Shown piece after piece: positions 1 to 5,500 of a stretch of 9,511 nt of DNA. The notes beneath the pieces were generated by a model. The model did not search any database. It was not told where the DNA came from and worked only from the letters and a program-made list of their open reading frames with translations. This stretch comes from an uncultured Victivallaceae bacterium (GTDB lineage Bacteria > Verrucomicrobiota > Lentisphaeria > Victivallales > Victivallaceae). How positions within the stretch are numbered: position 1 is the stretch's first letter; the number at the start of each line of letters is the position of its first letter. Both the position numbers and the translations under genes were made by a program. Location: NCBI GenBank assembly GCA_934663655.1, contig CAKUKT010000083.1:1-9511 (forward strand). Direction: 5' to 3'.

Positions 1-207
1 AAACTCCTCCCGGTCCGGCTGCCCGGAACGCCAGATCTCCGCACTGACCCGATAAAAATTATCCGGAGCAGCGGTCATAACCACCGCTGTTTTCTCTGCC
101 GCCGCCGCTTCACCGGCCGGTTTCGGCGCAGTGTGACACCCGACACCCCAGATGAGCGGCGCCACCACGCCGAACAGCAACCACAGCAATCGTCGCAATT
201 TCATCAT
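1..207 (-). CDS. Partial lipoprotein, probable dual-specificity/tyrosine phosphatase N-terminus
   Basis: Only the first 69 codons are in the window; the gene runs off the left edge. It opens with a basic, then hydrophobic leader (MMKLRRLLWLLFGVVAPLIW) ending in GVGC, so Cys24 would be the lipidated residue of an exported lipoprotein. A short Ala/Pro/Lys/Glu-rich linker follows, then NFYRVSAEIWRSGQPDREEF. That segment matches the opening of bacterial dual-specificity or tyrosine phosphatase-like proteins (pattern F-Y/R-V-x(4)-Y/W-R-S-x-Q-P). The catalytic CX5R loop would lie outside the window, so activity cannot be judged. Two ATGs are adjacent (205-207 and 202-204). A GGGAGGGGG purine run sits just upstream and its spacing slightly favours the second. 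The position before Cys is G-V-G rather than the usual Leu-x-Gly/Ala, so lipidation is probable, not certain. Confidence 0.6.
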   Translation of the reverse strand, partial: MMKLRRLLWLLFGVVAPLIWGVGCHTAPKPAGEAAAAEKTAVVMTAAPDNFYRVSAEIWRSGQPDREEF

Positions 208-222
208 TCCCCCTCCCAATCG

Positions 223-251
223 TTTTAACCTTCGCGCCACCGGACAATCAA
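223..251 (-). promoter_or_regulatory. Weak candidate promoter for the phosphatase-like lipoprotein
   Basis: On the minus strand TTGATT (246-251) and TTAAAA (223-228) are 17 bp apart, just upstream of the ribosome binding site of the partial lipoprotein. The -10 match is poor (3 of 6). I list it because a terminator separates this gene from the one upstream, so it should need its own promoter. Confidence 0.25.
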
Positions 252-370
252 CCGACGGCCCCGGCGGCCGGATCGTTCTCTCTTTCCAGGCCGGCACATT
301 CACCACGGAGATTATTCTCGACAGCCTGATTCGCCGTATTACCAACGCCTCCCCCGGGAGGCACTAAAAA

Positions 371-407
371 ACACCAAAAAAAACGCACCCCTCTCAAGGG
401 ATGCGTT
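371..407 (-). terminator. Rho-independent terminator of the small basic protein gene
   Basis: Read on the minus strand, AACGCA pairs with TGCGTT (382-387 with 402-407). After one C/A mismatch the stem continues as CCCT/AGGG around a four-base loop (393-396). It is followed by an uninterrupted T run (complement of the A run at 376-383) and a second T run further on. It lies 70 nt past the stop of the small basic protein gene, in the right orientation to end it and to insulate the lipoprotein gene beyond. Confidence 0.85.
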
Positions 408-476
408 CAAATCATCATAAATAACGAAGCGTTCTCGGAAGCATCCGTCCGCCCCGTTCGCCGTCTTCAATCCGGA

Positions 477-632
477 TCACATCTCAACCGGCTTGGTTTT
501 CGGCAGTCCGAGCACCTTCTCCTCGGTAATACGACCGTTGGCGCGGAGAACGTCGATACGCTCATAGCGCTTCATGACATTGCGGATTTTGCGAATTTTG
601 CCGCCGACGCGGAGACTCGGATGCTGGGACAT
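477..632 (-). CDS. Small basic protein, Chlamydia/Verrucomicrobia family
   Basis: This 51-residue protein begins MSQHPSLRVGG, has a central RNVMKRYERIDVLRANGR block and ends GLPKTKPVEM. It carries 13 Lys/Arg against 5 Asp/Glu. The pattern RNVxKRxERxxxL...GLPKTKP is that of the short basic protein family found across Chlamydiae, Verrucomicrobia and Lentisphaerae (I believe TIGR04137). Its function is not established; its size and charge suggest RNA or ribosome association. The start is fixed by family length, by an AGAGGTG ribosome binding site about 6 nt upstream, and by a near-consensus promoter further up. Its frame stays open far upstream as antisense to the helicase, so an automatic caller may wrongly extend it to about 391 codons. 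It stands alone, divergent from recD2, with its own terminator. Confidence 0.88.
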   Translation of the reverse strand: MSQHPSLRVGGKIRKIRNVMKRYERIDVLRANGRITEEKVLGLPKTKPVEM

Positions 633-657
633 GTTTTCACCTCTGTATGAATAATGA

Positions 658-671
658 ATAAAACCATACCA
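658..671 (-). repeat. Operator-like motif copy in the leader of the small basic protein gene
   Basis: The minus strand reads TGGTATGGTTTTAT here. The regulator-side motif at 8076-8089 is TGGTATGGTTATAT (13 of 14 identical), and the last ten bases equal 7971-7980 exactly. The copy lies about 10-20 nt into the expected transcript. It may be a binding site for the same regulator, or a coincidence between two AT-rich promoter regions. Confidence 0.4.
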
Positions 672-688
672 TAATAATTGACGAAGTA

Positions 689-718
689 ATAATATATCTC
701 CTTTTTCCATAATGTCAA
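689..718 (-). promoter_or_regulatory. Near-consensus sigma70-type promoter of the small basic protein gene
   Basis: Minus-strand TTGACA (713-718) is followed by TATTAT (689-694) with an 18 bp spacer, or by the overlapping TATATT (691-696) with 16 bp. The expected transcript starts near 682, giving a leader of about 50 nt before the ATG at 632. This suggests a strongly and constitutively expressed gene. I found no equally good promoter pointing the other way toward recD2. Confidence 0.8.
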
Positions 719-797
719 GTGACAATCGGCAATCAGGTGCCAACCGTAAAGATTTTCCATTTCCCGACTTCGTGAACTGGAAAAATCCCGCAGACGG

Positions 798-3038
798 ATG
801 TATTTTTATTCCATGGACAACCGCAATCGTTTTCGCGCCCGCCCCAAACCGGCGGCGACGCTTTTTCGTCCCCCTGCGCTCGGGCCGGACGGGGTTCTGC
901 ATGCCGAAGTGATCCGGATGCGTTACGTCAATCCCGACAACGGTTATGCGATCGCGGTACTGCGGCTGGATTCCGGAGTGGAAGTCGTCGCCAGCGGTGC
1001 GCTCGCTCAACTCAATGCCGGGCAGCGGATCGAAGCGACCGGCACCTTTGAAAAGCATCCGGAATTCGGCTGGCAGTTCCGGGTGTCCCAGTTCCATTCC
1101 GCCCCGCCGCAGAACCGGGAGGGAATCCGTCGCTTTCTCGCTTCGGCACTGCGGGGCGTCGGCCCCAAAACCGCGGAAATGATCGTCGAACACTTCGGTG
1201 ACGAAACGCTGGAAGTGCTGGAAAATTTTCCCCGACGCCTGCGGGAAGTTCCGGGTATCGGCCCGAAAAAACTTCAGGAGATCATCGCCGACTGGCGCGC
1301 TTCCGCCGGTGAACGCGAGAATCTGATTTCGCTTCAGGGGCTGGGAATTTCTCCGGCCTACTGCGCACGGCTGATCAAACGGTACGGAGACAAAAGTTTC
1401 GAAATCATCCAGGCCAACCCGTACCGCCTCGCCGACGAAATCGACGGCATCGGTTTTCTCAAAGCCGACGCCATCGCGCGCGAACTCGGATTCGCCGAAA
1501 ATTCTCCGGACCGGCTGGCGGCGGCTACGGTTTTCGCCATGAACAACGCCATCACCGCCGGCAACGTCTGCCTCCCCGATTCGAACCTCGTCGCCGCCAC
1601 CGCCTCGCTGCTCGGTCCGATCTCCTCCGAGTCGTCTGCAATCGGACTTCAAACCGCGTTGACCCGGCGGCTGCTTTTCCGGGACGGCGACTTCATCTAT
1701 ACTCCGGCGCTGCTGGCGGCGGAGATCGAGCTGCCGCGATTGATCGCCCGTCTCGCCTCAGTCCGGGATTTTGCCGGACAACGACTGCGACCGCGCGCCG
1801 CCGCAAAGATCCGACTCGCCGGCGAACAACTCGACGCGATCAATGCCGTTTCCCGCCGCCCGTTGACAATCATCACCGGCGGTCCAGGAGTAGGCAAGAC
1901 CACCGTGGTGGGCGAAATCGTCGCCCGCGCACTGGCGGCGAAACAGAAAATTGCGCTGGCGGCGCCAACCGGCCGGGCCGCCAAACGTCTCAGCGAAAGC
2001 ACCGGAGTCAGCGCCCAGACTTTACACCGGCTGCTGGCTTTCGACCCGGCCACCGGACACTTCGCCCACGACCGGAGCAACCCGCTCAACTGCCGGATAG
2101 TGATCGTCGATGAATCCTCAATGCTCGATCTGCCGCTGGCACTGGCGTTGTTCCGGGCGATCCGGCCCGGGACTTCGGTGGTGCTGGTCGGAGACGCCGA
2201 TCAGCTTCCCTCGGTCGGCCCGGGAAATGTCTTCTCCGACTTGATCGCCTCGGGTCATTTCGACGTCACCCGGTTGGTGCATGTCTTCCGGCAGGCGGAG
2301 AACAGCCGGATCATCCTCAATGCCCACCGCGTCAACCGCGGTCTGACTCCGGAACGCCCCTCCCCCGGAGAACCGGAGAGCGACTTCTACTGGATCGACC
2401 GCGACGATCCGGCACAGATTCTGCAGACCGTGGAGATGTTGACCGCGGAACGTATTCCGGCCCATTTCGGATTTGATCCGATCGAGGAGATCCAGGTGCT
2501 GACTCCGATGAACCGCGGCGGCTGCGGCGCCGTCGCCCTCAATACGGCACTGGCCGCGCGACTGAACGGCGGCGACCGTCCCAGCTTCCCGAATGGCGAC
2601 CGGATATTCAAGGTCGGCGACAAGGTGATGCAGACCAGCAACAATTACGATAAACTGGTGTTCAACGGAGACATGGGAAGAATCGAATCCATCTTCACCG
2701 GAGCCAAACGTTTCACCGTCCGCTTTGACGGCACGCGACGGGTTGATTACACCTTCGCCGAAGCCGATCAGCTCGTGCACTCCTACGCGATCACCGTCCA
2801 CAAATCGCAGGGCAGCGAATTTCCCGCCGTGGTACTGGTTCTCTCCACTCAACACTATATGATGCTTCAGCGCAATCTGCTCTACACCGGCATGACCCGC
2901 GCCCGCAAACTGCTGGTTATCGTCGGCAGCGCCCGCGCAGTCGCGATGGCCACCCGGAACACCCGGTACGAAGTCCGTTTTTCACAGCTTGCAAAACGTC
3001 TTGCCAACCCCTTCCCCGACCATGGGAATACCACTTGA
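798..3038 (+). CDS. recD2: RecD2-type ATP-dependent DNA helicase (superfamily 1B)
   Basis: This 746-residue protein is close to the usual RecD2 length and has the full layout. An N-terminal OB-like region (about 33-100) is followed by helix-hairpin-helix units (ALRGVGPKTAEMI, EVPGIGPKKLQEI, DEIDGIGFLKADAI; about 117-230). The helicase core has Walker A GGPGVGKT (361-368), motif Ia APTGRAAKRL, Walker B VDESS (437-441), motif III GDADQLPSVGPGN (465-477), motif IV VHVFRQ, VGDKVMQTSNNY (about 607-618), HKSQG (668-672) and YTGMTRAR (696-703). RecD2 proteins are 5'-3' helicases acting in mismatch and double-strand-break repair and at stalled forks, without RecB or RecC, and none is nearby here. The start is uncertain: no convincing Shine-Dalgarno precedes the ATG at 798 or the in-frame ATG at 813, and homology begins about 33 residues in. 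No intrinsic terminator follows. Confidence 0.95.
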   Translation: MYFYSMDNRNRFRARPKPAATLFRPPALGPDGVLHAEVIRMRYVNPDNGYAIAVLRLDSGVEVVASGALAQLNAGQRIEATGTFEKHPEFGWQFRVSQFHSAPPQNREGIRRFLASALRGVGPKTAEMIVEHFGDETLEVLENFPRRLREVPGIGPKKLQEIIADWRASAGERENLISLQGLGISPAYCARLIKRYGDKSFEIIQANPYRLADEIDGIGFLKADAIARELGFAENSPDRLAAATVFAMNNAITAGNVCLPDSNLVAATASLLGPISSESSAIGLQTALTRRLLFRDGDFIYTPALLAAEIELPRLIARLASVRDFAGQRLRPRAAAKIRLAGEQLDAINAVSRRPLTIITGGPGVGKTTVVGEIVARALAAKQKIALAAPTGRAAKRLSESTGVSAQTLHRLLAFDPATGHFAHDRSNPLNCRIVIVDESSMLDLPLALALFRAIRPGTSVVLVGDADQLPSVGPGNVFSDLIASGHFDVTRLVHVFRQAENSRIILNAHRVNRGLTPERPSPGEPESDFYWIDRDDPAQILQTVEMLTAERIPAHFGFDPIEEIQVLTPMNRGGCGAVALNTALAARLNGGDRPSFPNGDRIFKVGDKVMQTSNNYDKLVFNGDMGRIESIFTGAKRFTVRFDGTRRVDYTFAEADQLVHSYAITVHKSQGSEFPAVVLVLSTQHYMMLQRNLLYTGMTRARKLLVIVGSARAVAMATRNTRYEVRFSQLAKRLANPFPDHGNTT

Positions 3039-3072
3039 AGCAGTTTTTTCTTCGCCGGAACGCAATTCAACC

Positions 3073-3101
3073 TTGAAAGAGCGATCCGGTGAGATTATAT
3101 T
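3073..3101 (+). promoter_or_regulatory. Promoter of the oxygen-defence operon
   Basis: TTGAAA (3073-3078) and TATATT (3096-3101) are separated by exactly 17 bp, an excellent sigma70-type arrangement 35 nt beyond the recD2 stop. Transcription should start near 3108, leaving a leader of about 57 nt before the dfx ATG. I see no clear operator overlapping it, so the sequence does not show how oxygen or superoxide would control it. Confidence 0.75.
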
Positions 3102-3164
3102 AACGAAAAGGGGAGATGGCCGGGCGGTTCCGGCCTGCGGCAGCCAGAAAAGGAGACAGTTGTC

Positions 3165-3554
3165 ATGAGTACTCAGCTTCAGGAAATTTACCATTGCCCG
3201 ATCTGCGGCAACCTCGTCGAAGTGACCGGAATCGGCGGCGGACAACTGGTCTGCTGCGGAAAACCGATGGTGTTTAAAAAAGCCAACACCTCGGACGGTG
3301 CGGCGGAAAAACATGTTCCGGTGGCCGAATCCTACGAAAACGGCATGCTGGTCAAAGTCGGTTCAGTGCCGCACCCGATGACAGAGGAGCACTACATCGC
3401 CTGGATTGAAGTCATCAACGGTTCCTACGTCAACCGCTACCACCTCCGTCCGGGAGATCTTCCGCAGGCGGCGTTTTACGTACCGATGGGGCCGAAACTG
3501 GAGATCCGCGCCTACTGCAACCTCCACGGACTCTGGAAGAAAGAGCAGAAATAA
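3165..3554 (+). CDS. dfx: Desulfoferrodoxin (class I, two-iron superoxide reductase)
   Basis: This 129-residue protein reduces superoxide to hydrogen peroxide in the cytoplasm without releasing O2, a defence typical of anaerobes. The N-terminal desulforedoxin domain has all four ligands of its FeS4 centre: Cys11, Cys14, Cys30 and Cys31 (CPIC ... CC). The catalytic domain has the full Fe(His4Cys) set of center II: His50, His70, His76, Cys118 and His121, plus the conserved Glu48-Lys49 pair beside the active site (EKHVP). Length and motif order follow desulfovibrio-type desulfoferrodoxin closely. An AGGAG at 3151-3155, nine bases before the ATG, fixes the start. It is the first gene of an operon with a flavodiiron protein and rubredoxin, the usual electron donor for superoxide reductase. 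Confidence 0.96.
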   Translation: MSTQLQEIYHCPICGNLVEVTGIGGGQLVCCGKPMVFKKANTSDGAAEKHVPVAESYENGMLVKVGSVPHPMTEEHYIAWIEVINGSYVNRYHLRPGDLPQAAFYVPMGPKLEIRAYCNLHGLWKKEQK

Positions 3555-3555
3555 C

Positions 3556-3597
3556 CCCCATGTGTCCCCGCTTCTATCCGGAAGAAGGGACATGGGG
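3556..3597 (+). other. Intercistronic RNA hairpin between dfx and fprA
   Basis: CCCCATGT (3556-3563), a two-base bulge and CCC (3566-3568) pair with GGGACATGGGG (3587-3597). An inner CTTC/GAAG stem (3571-3574 with 3581-3584) closes a six-base loop. The helix fills most of the 68-nt gap between the dfx stop and the preferred fprA start. No T run follows, so it is not a standard terminator. It could be an RNA-processing or stability element that sets different transcript levels, or a partial attenuator. It would also bury the alternative fprA ATG at 3560. Confidence 0.65.
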
Positions 3598-3622
3598 CGA
3601 TCAAAGAAAGAGCACTGGGATC

Positions 3623-4834
3623 ATGAAGGAATTTTTCAAAGCCGAACAGATTTCCGCCCATGTCTGGTGGGTGGGGGCGATTGATTGGAATGTCCGCAAT
3701 TTCCACGGTTACCAGACCGGACGCGGCACCACCTACAACGCTTTTCTGATTATCGATGAAAAAATCACGCTCATCGACACGGTGAAAGCACCGTTCGTAC
3801 CGGAGATGCTCGCACGTATCGCCTCGGTGATCGAGCCAAAGCGTATCGACTACATCATCTCCAACCATTCCGAACCGGATCATTCCGGCGGCCTTCCGGG
3901 GGCGGCGGCGGCGATAAAACCGGATAAGATCTTCGCTTCAACCATCGGCGCAAAAACCCTCGGCGCCTATTACCCCGGACTGCCGGAAGTGACGCCGCTG
4001 GCCAACGGTTCGACGCTCGAACTCGGCGCCGGCAAACTTACCGTGCTTGACACCAAAATGCTTCACTGGCCGGACAGCATGGTTTCCTATTATGATGTCG
4101 ACAAAGTGCTCTTTTCTCAGGACGCCTTCGGCATGCATCTGGCGACGAGCCGGCTCTGGGCGGACGAATGCGACGAATACATTCTCGACTGCGAAGCAAG
4201 AAAATATTTTGCCAATATCCTGCTGCTGCAGTCCGAACGGGTGCTGGCACTGCTCGACTCCCTGCCCGGCCTCAATCTCGACATCGCGGTCGTCACCCCC
4301 GATCACGGACCGTTGTGGAGAAAGGACGGCATCGCCTGGATCCTCAAGCTCTACCGCGAGGCGGCCGAGCAGAAGCCGCGTGCCCGCGCCCTGGTGGCTT
4401 ACGCCACGATGTGGGGTTCGACCCGGCTTCTCGCCAACGCGCTTGCCGACGGGCTGCGCTCCTCCGGAATCGAAGTGGTCGTCACCGATCTCGCCGTCAA
4501 TGACCGCAGCGCGATTATGACGGAAGCAGCAGCTTCGGGAATCATCGCCTTCGGAGCGCCGACAATGAACAATCAGGTCTATCCGGCGATTGCGGATGTC
4601 CTGAATTACCTCCGGGGTCTCCGGCCGAAGAATAAACTGGCGTTTGCTTTCGGTTCCTACGGCTGGAGCGGCGAAGGAGCCAAACAGATCGCGGCGGAAT
4701 TTACCGCCATGAAGCTGGAACAGCCCTTCGAGGCGGTTCAGGTGAAATACATGCCGACGGAGGAGGATCTCCGGGCATTCCATGAACGCGGGGCGGCGCT
4801 GGGCGCCGAACTGTTGAAACGCGTAAAAAAATAA
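3623..4834 (+). CDS. fprA: Flavodiiron protein (A-type flavoprotein, O2/NO reductase)
   Basis: This 403-residue two-domain protein reduces O2 to water and/or NO to N2O in the cytoplasm, usually with electrons from rubredoxin. The N-terminal metallo-beta-lactamase-like domain (about 1-250) has the whole diiron ligand set: the HxExDH motif at His82, Glu84, Asp86 and His87, then His148, Asp167 and His228 (TPDHG). The C-terminal flavodoxin domain (about 254-401) has the FMN phosphate loop ATMWGSTR and the GAPTMNNQVYP and FGSYGWSGEGAK segments. Length matches the basic class, with no fused rubredoxin or reductase domain. I chose the ATG at 3623 because homologues begin at the MKEFFKAEQI...WWVG segment. 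The in-frame ATG at 3560 would add 21 unrelated residues encoded within the hairpin. The ribosome binding site is weak. Substrate preference for O2 or NO cannot be read from the sequence. Confidence 0.95.
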   Translation: MKEFFKAEQISAHVWWVGAIDWNVRNFHGYQTGRGTTYNAFLIIDEKITLIDTVKAPFVPEMLARIASVIEPKRIDYIISNHSEPDHSGGLPGAAAAIKPDKIFASTIGAKTLGAYYPGLPEVTPLANGSTLELGAGKLTVLDTKMLHWPDSMVSYYDVDKVLFSQDAFGMHLATSRLWADECDEYILDCEARKYFANILLLQSERVLALLDSLPGLNLDIAVVTPDHGPLWRKDGIAWILKLYREAAEQKPRARALVAYATMWGSTRLLANALADGLRSSGIEVVVTDLAVNDRSAIMTEAAASGIIAFGAPTMNNQVYPAIADVLNYLRGLRPKNKLAFAFGSYGWSGEGAKQIAAEFTAMKLEQPFEAVQVKYMPTEEDLRAFHERGAALGAELLKRVKK

Positions 4835-4852
4835 TAACGCAGGGAGGATAAA

Positions 4853-5014
4853 ATGAAAAAGTACGTCTGTGATGTCTGTGGTTATGTTTACGATCCGGCC
4901 AAAGGCGATCCCGACAACGGCATTGCCCCCGGAACCGCTTTTGAAGATCTGCCCTCCAGCTGGGTTTGCCCGGAATGCGGAGCTTCAAAGAGCGATTTTA
5001 CGGCCCAGGATTGA
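4853..5014 (+). CDS. rub: Rubredoxin
   Basis: This 53-residue protein begins [19 protein letters not shown] and has [15 protein letters not shown] near its end. It is a canonical rubredoxin, with Fe(Cys)4 ligands Cys6, Cys9, Cys39 and Cys42 in two CxxCG knuckles and the conserved Tyr, Trp and Phe core residues. A strong GGGAGG ribosome binding site precedes the ATG, and the gene begins 18 nt after the fprA stop, so it is co-transcribed. It is the likely one-electron carrier to both the flavodiiron protein and the superoxide reductase. No NAD(P)H:rubredoxin reductase is encoded in the window, so that partner must be elsewhere. Confidence 0.97.
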   Translation: MKKYVCDVCGYVYDPAKGDPDNGIAPGTAFEDLPSSWVCPECGASKSDFTAQD

Positions 5015-5030
5015 TCTCGGGAGAAACAAG

Positions 5031-5405
5031 ATGCCCCGTACGCTTCTGATGGCCGCCCTACTGCTGCTGGCTGGAACCGGTTGTTCGCTGTTGCCGTGGC
5101 ATGAGGCCGCCGACAACGTCGAAAACGCCAAAGCGCTCCGAATCGGTCAGACCAAGGAGGAGGTGCTGGCGATCATGGGGGAACCGCTGAGCGACGAACA
5201 GTATTGCACTCCGGATTGCTGGTTCTACTATGTCGAACCGGTCTGGTGTGACGGACTCACCACCGAGGACGAGTGTATGCCGCTGGTGTTTGAAAATGGA
5301 CGGCTGGTCGGTTTCGGCCGACGCTTCTATACCGAATACCGACTCCGGGCACGTAACAACGCCTCCGAGGTGCTTCCCGGCGAAACCGCCCCGACAAAAC
5401 AATAA
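5031..5405 (+). CDS. Small BamE/DUF3192-like lipoprotein
   Basis: This 124-residue protein has a signal peptide (PRTLLMAALLLLAGTG) ending at Cys18, the probable lipidation site. The mature part contains RIGQTKEEVLAIMGEP (about 37-52), the signature of SmpA/OmlA/BamE-fold lipoproteins, and DECMPLVFENGRLVGFGRR, which resembles DUF3192 members. It would sit on the periplasmic face of the cell envelope. BamE itself helps assemble outer-membrane proteins, but that role should not be assumed here. Four cysteines (59, 63, 73 and 82) cluster in the middle of the mature domain, suggesting disulfides or a metal site. A GGGAG lies 8 nt upstream, and the gene starts 16 nt after rubredoxin and before the terminator, so it is the last operon member. 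Its reading frame is open upstream through the rubredoxin gene, but that extension is spurious. Confidence 0.75.
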   Translation: MPRTLLMAALLLLAGTGCSLLPWHEAADNVENAKALRIGQTKEEVLAIMGEPLSDEQYCTPDCWFYYVEPVWCDGLTTEDECMPLVFENGRLVGFGRRFYTEYRLRARNNASEVLPGETAPTKQ

Positions 5406-5439
5406 CAATCAATCGGAGTGAAATGCGTCCGGGCATCGT

Positions 5440-5474
5440 AATGGCTTCGCGCGTGTGCGCGGAGCCATTTTTTT
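5440..5474 (+). terminator. Rho-independent terminator of the oxygen-defence operon
   Basis: AATGGCTTCGCGC (5440-5452) pairs with GCGCGGAGCCATT (5457-5469) through 12 Watson-Crick pairs and one T-G wobble around a GTGT loop, followed directly by T residues to 5474. It lies about 35 nt after the lipoprotein stop. The opposite strand has no T run on its exit side, so the terminator serves the plus-strand operon only. Confidence 0.92.
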
Positions 5475-5500
5475 CGCCGTTCTACGGAGAAAAGGGGGGG

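Noticed and set aside
347..362. GC-rich palindrome GCCTCCC...GGGAGGC beside the small basic protein terminator
   Set aside because: It has no T run on either exit side and an almost absent loop, so I do not call it a second terminator. It may simply strengthen termination.
152..367. 71-codon plus-strand open frame at the left edge
   Set aside because: It overlaps the signal peptide of the minus-strand lipoprotein and has no ribosome binding site or family features.
678..713. Plus-strand TTGACG (678-683) as a recD2 promoter -35
   Set aside because: The only TATAAT-like hexamer downstream (708-713) is 24 bp away, too far for a sigma70-type promoter.
633..1652. Long minus-strand open frame continuous with the small basic protein gene
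   Set aside because: It is antisense to the well-supported RecD2 gene and has no family features. The real gene starts at 632, with its own ribosome binding site and promoter.
2118..2855. 245-codon minus-strand open frame inside recD2
   Set aside because: It lies entirely opposite conserved helicase motifs, with low-complexity composition typical of antisense frames in GC-rich DNA.
3560..3622. Upstream ATG that would extend the flavodiiron protein by 21 residues
   Set aside because: The added residues do not resemble the family N-terminus, are encoded within the hairpin and lack a ribosome binding site.
3938..4783. 281-codon minus-strand open frame inside fprA
   Set aside because: It is the antisense shadow of a gene with a complete set of diiron and flavodoxin motifs.
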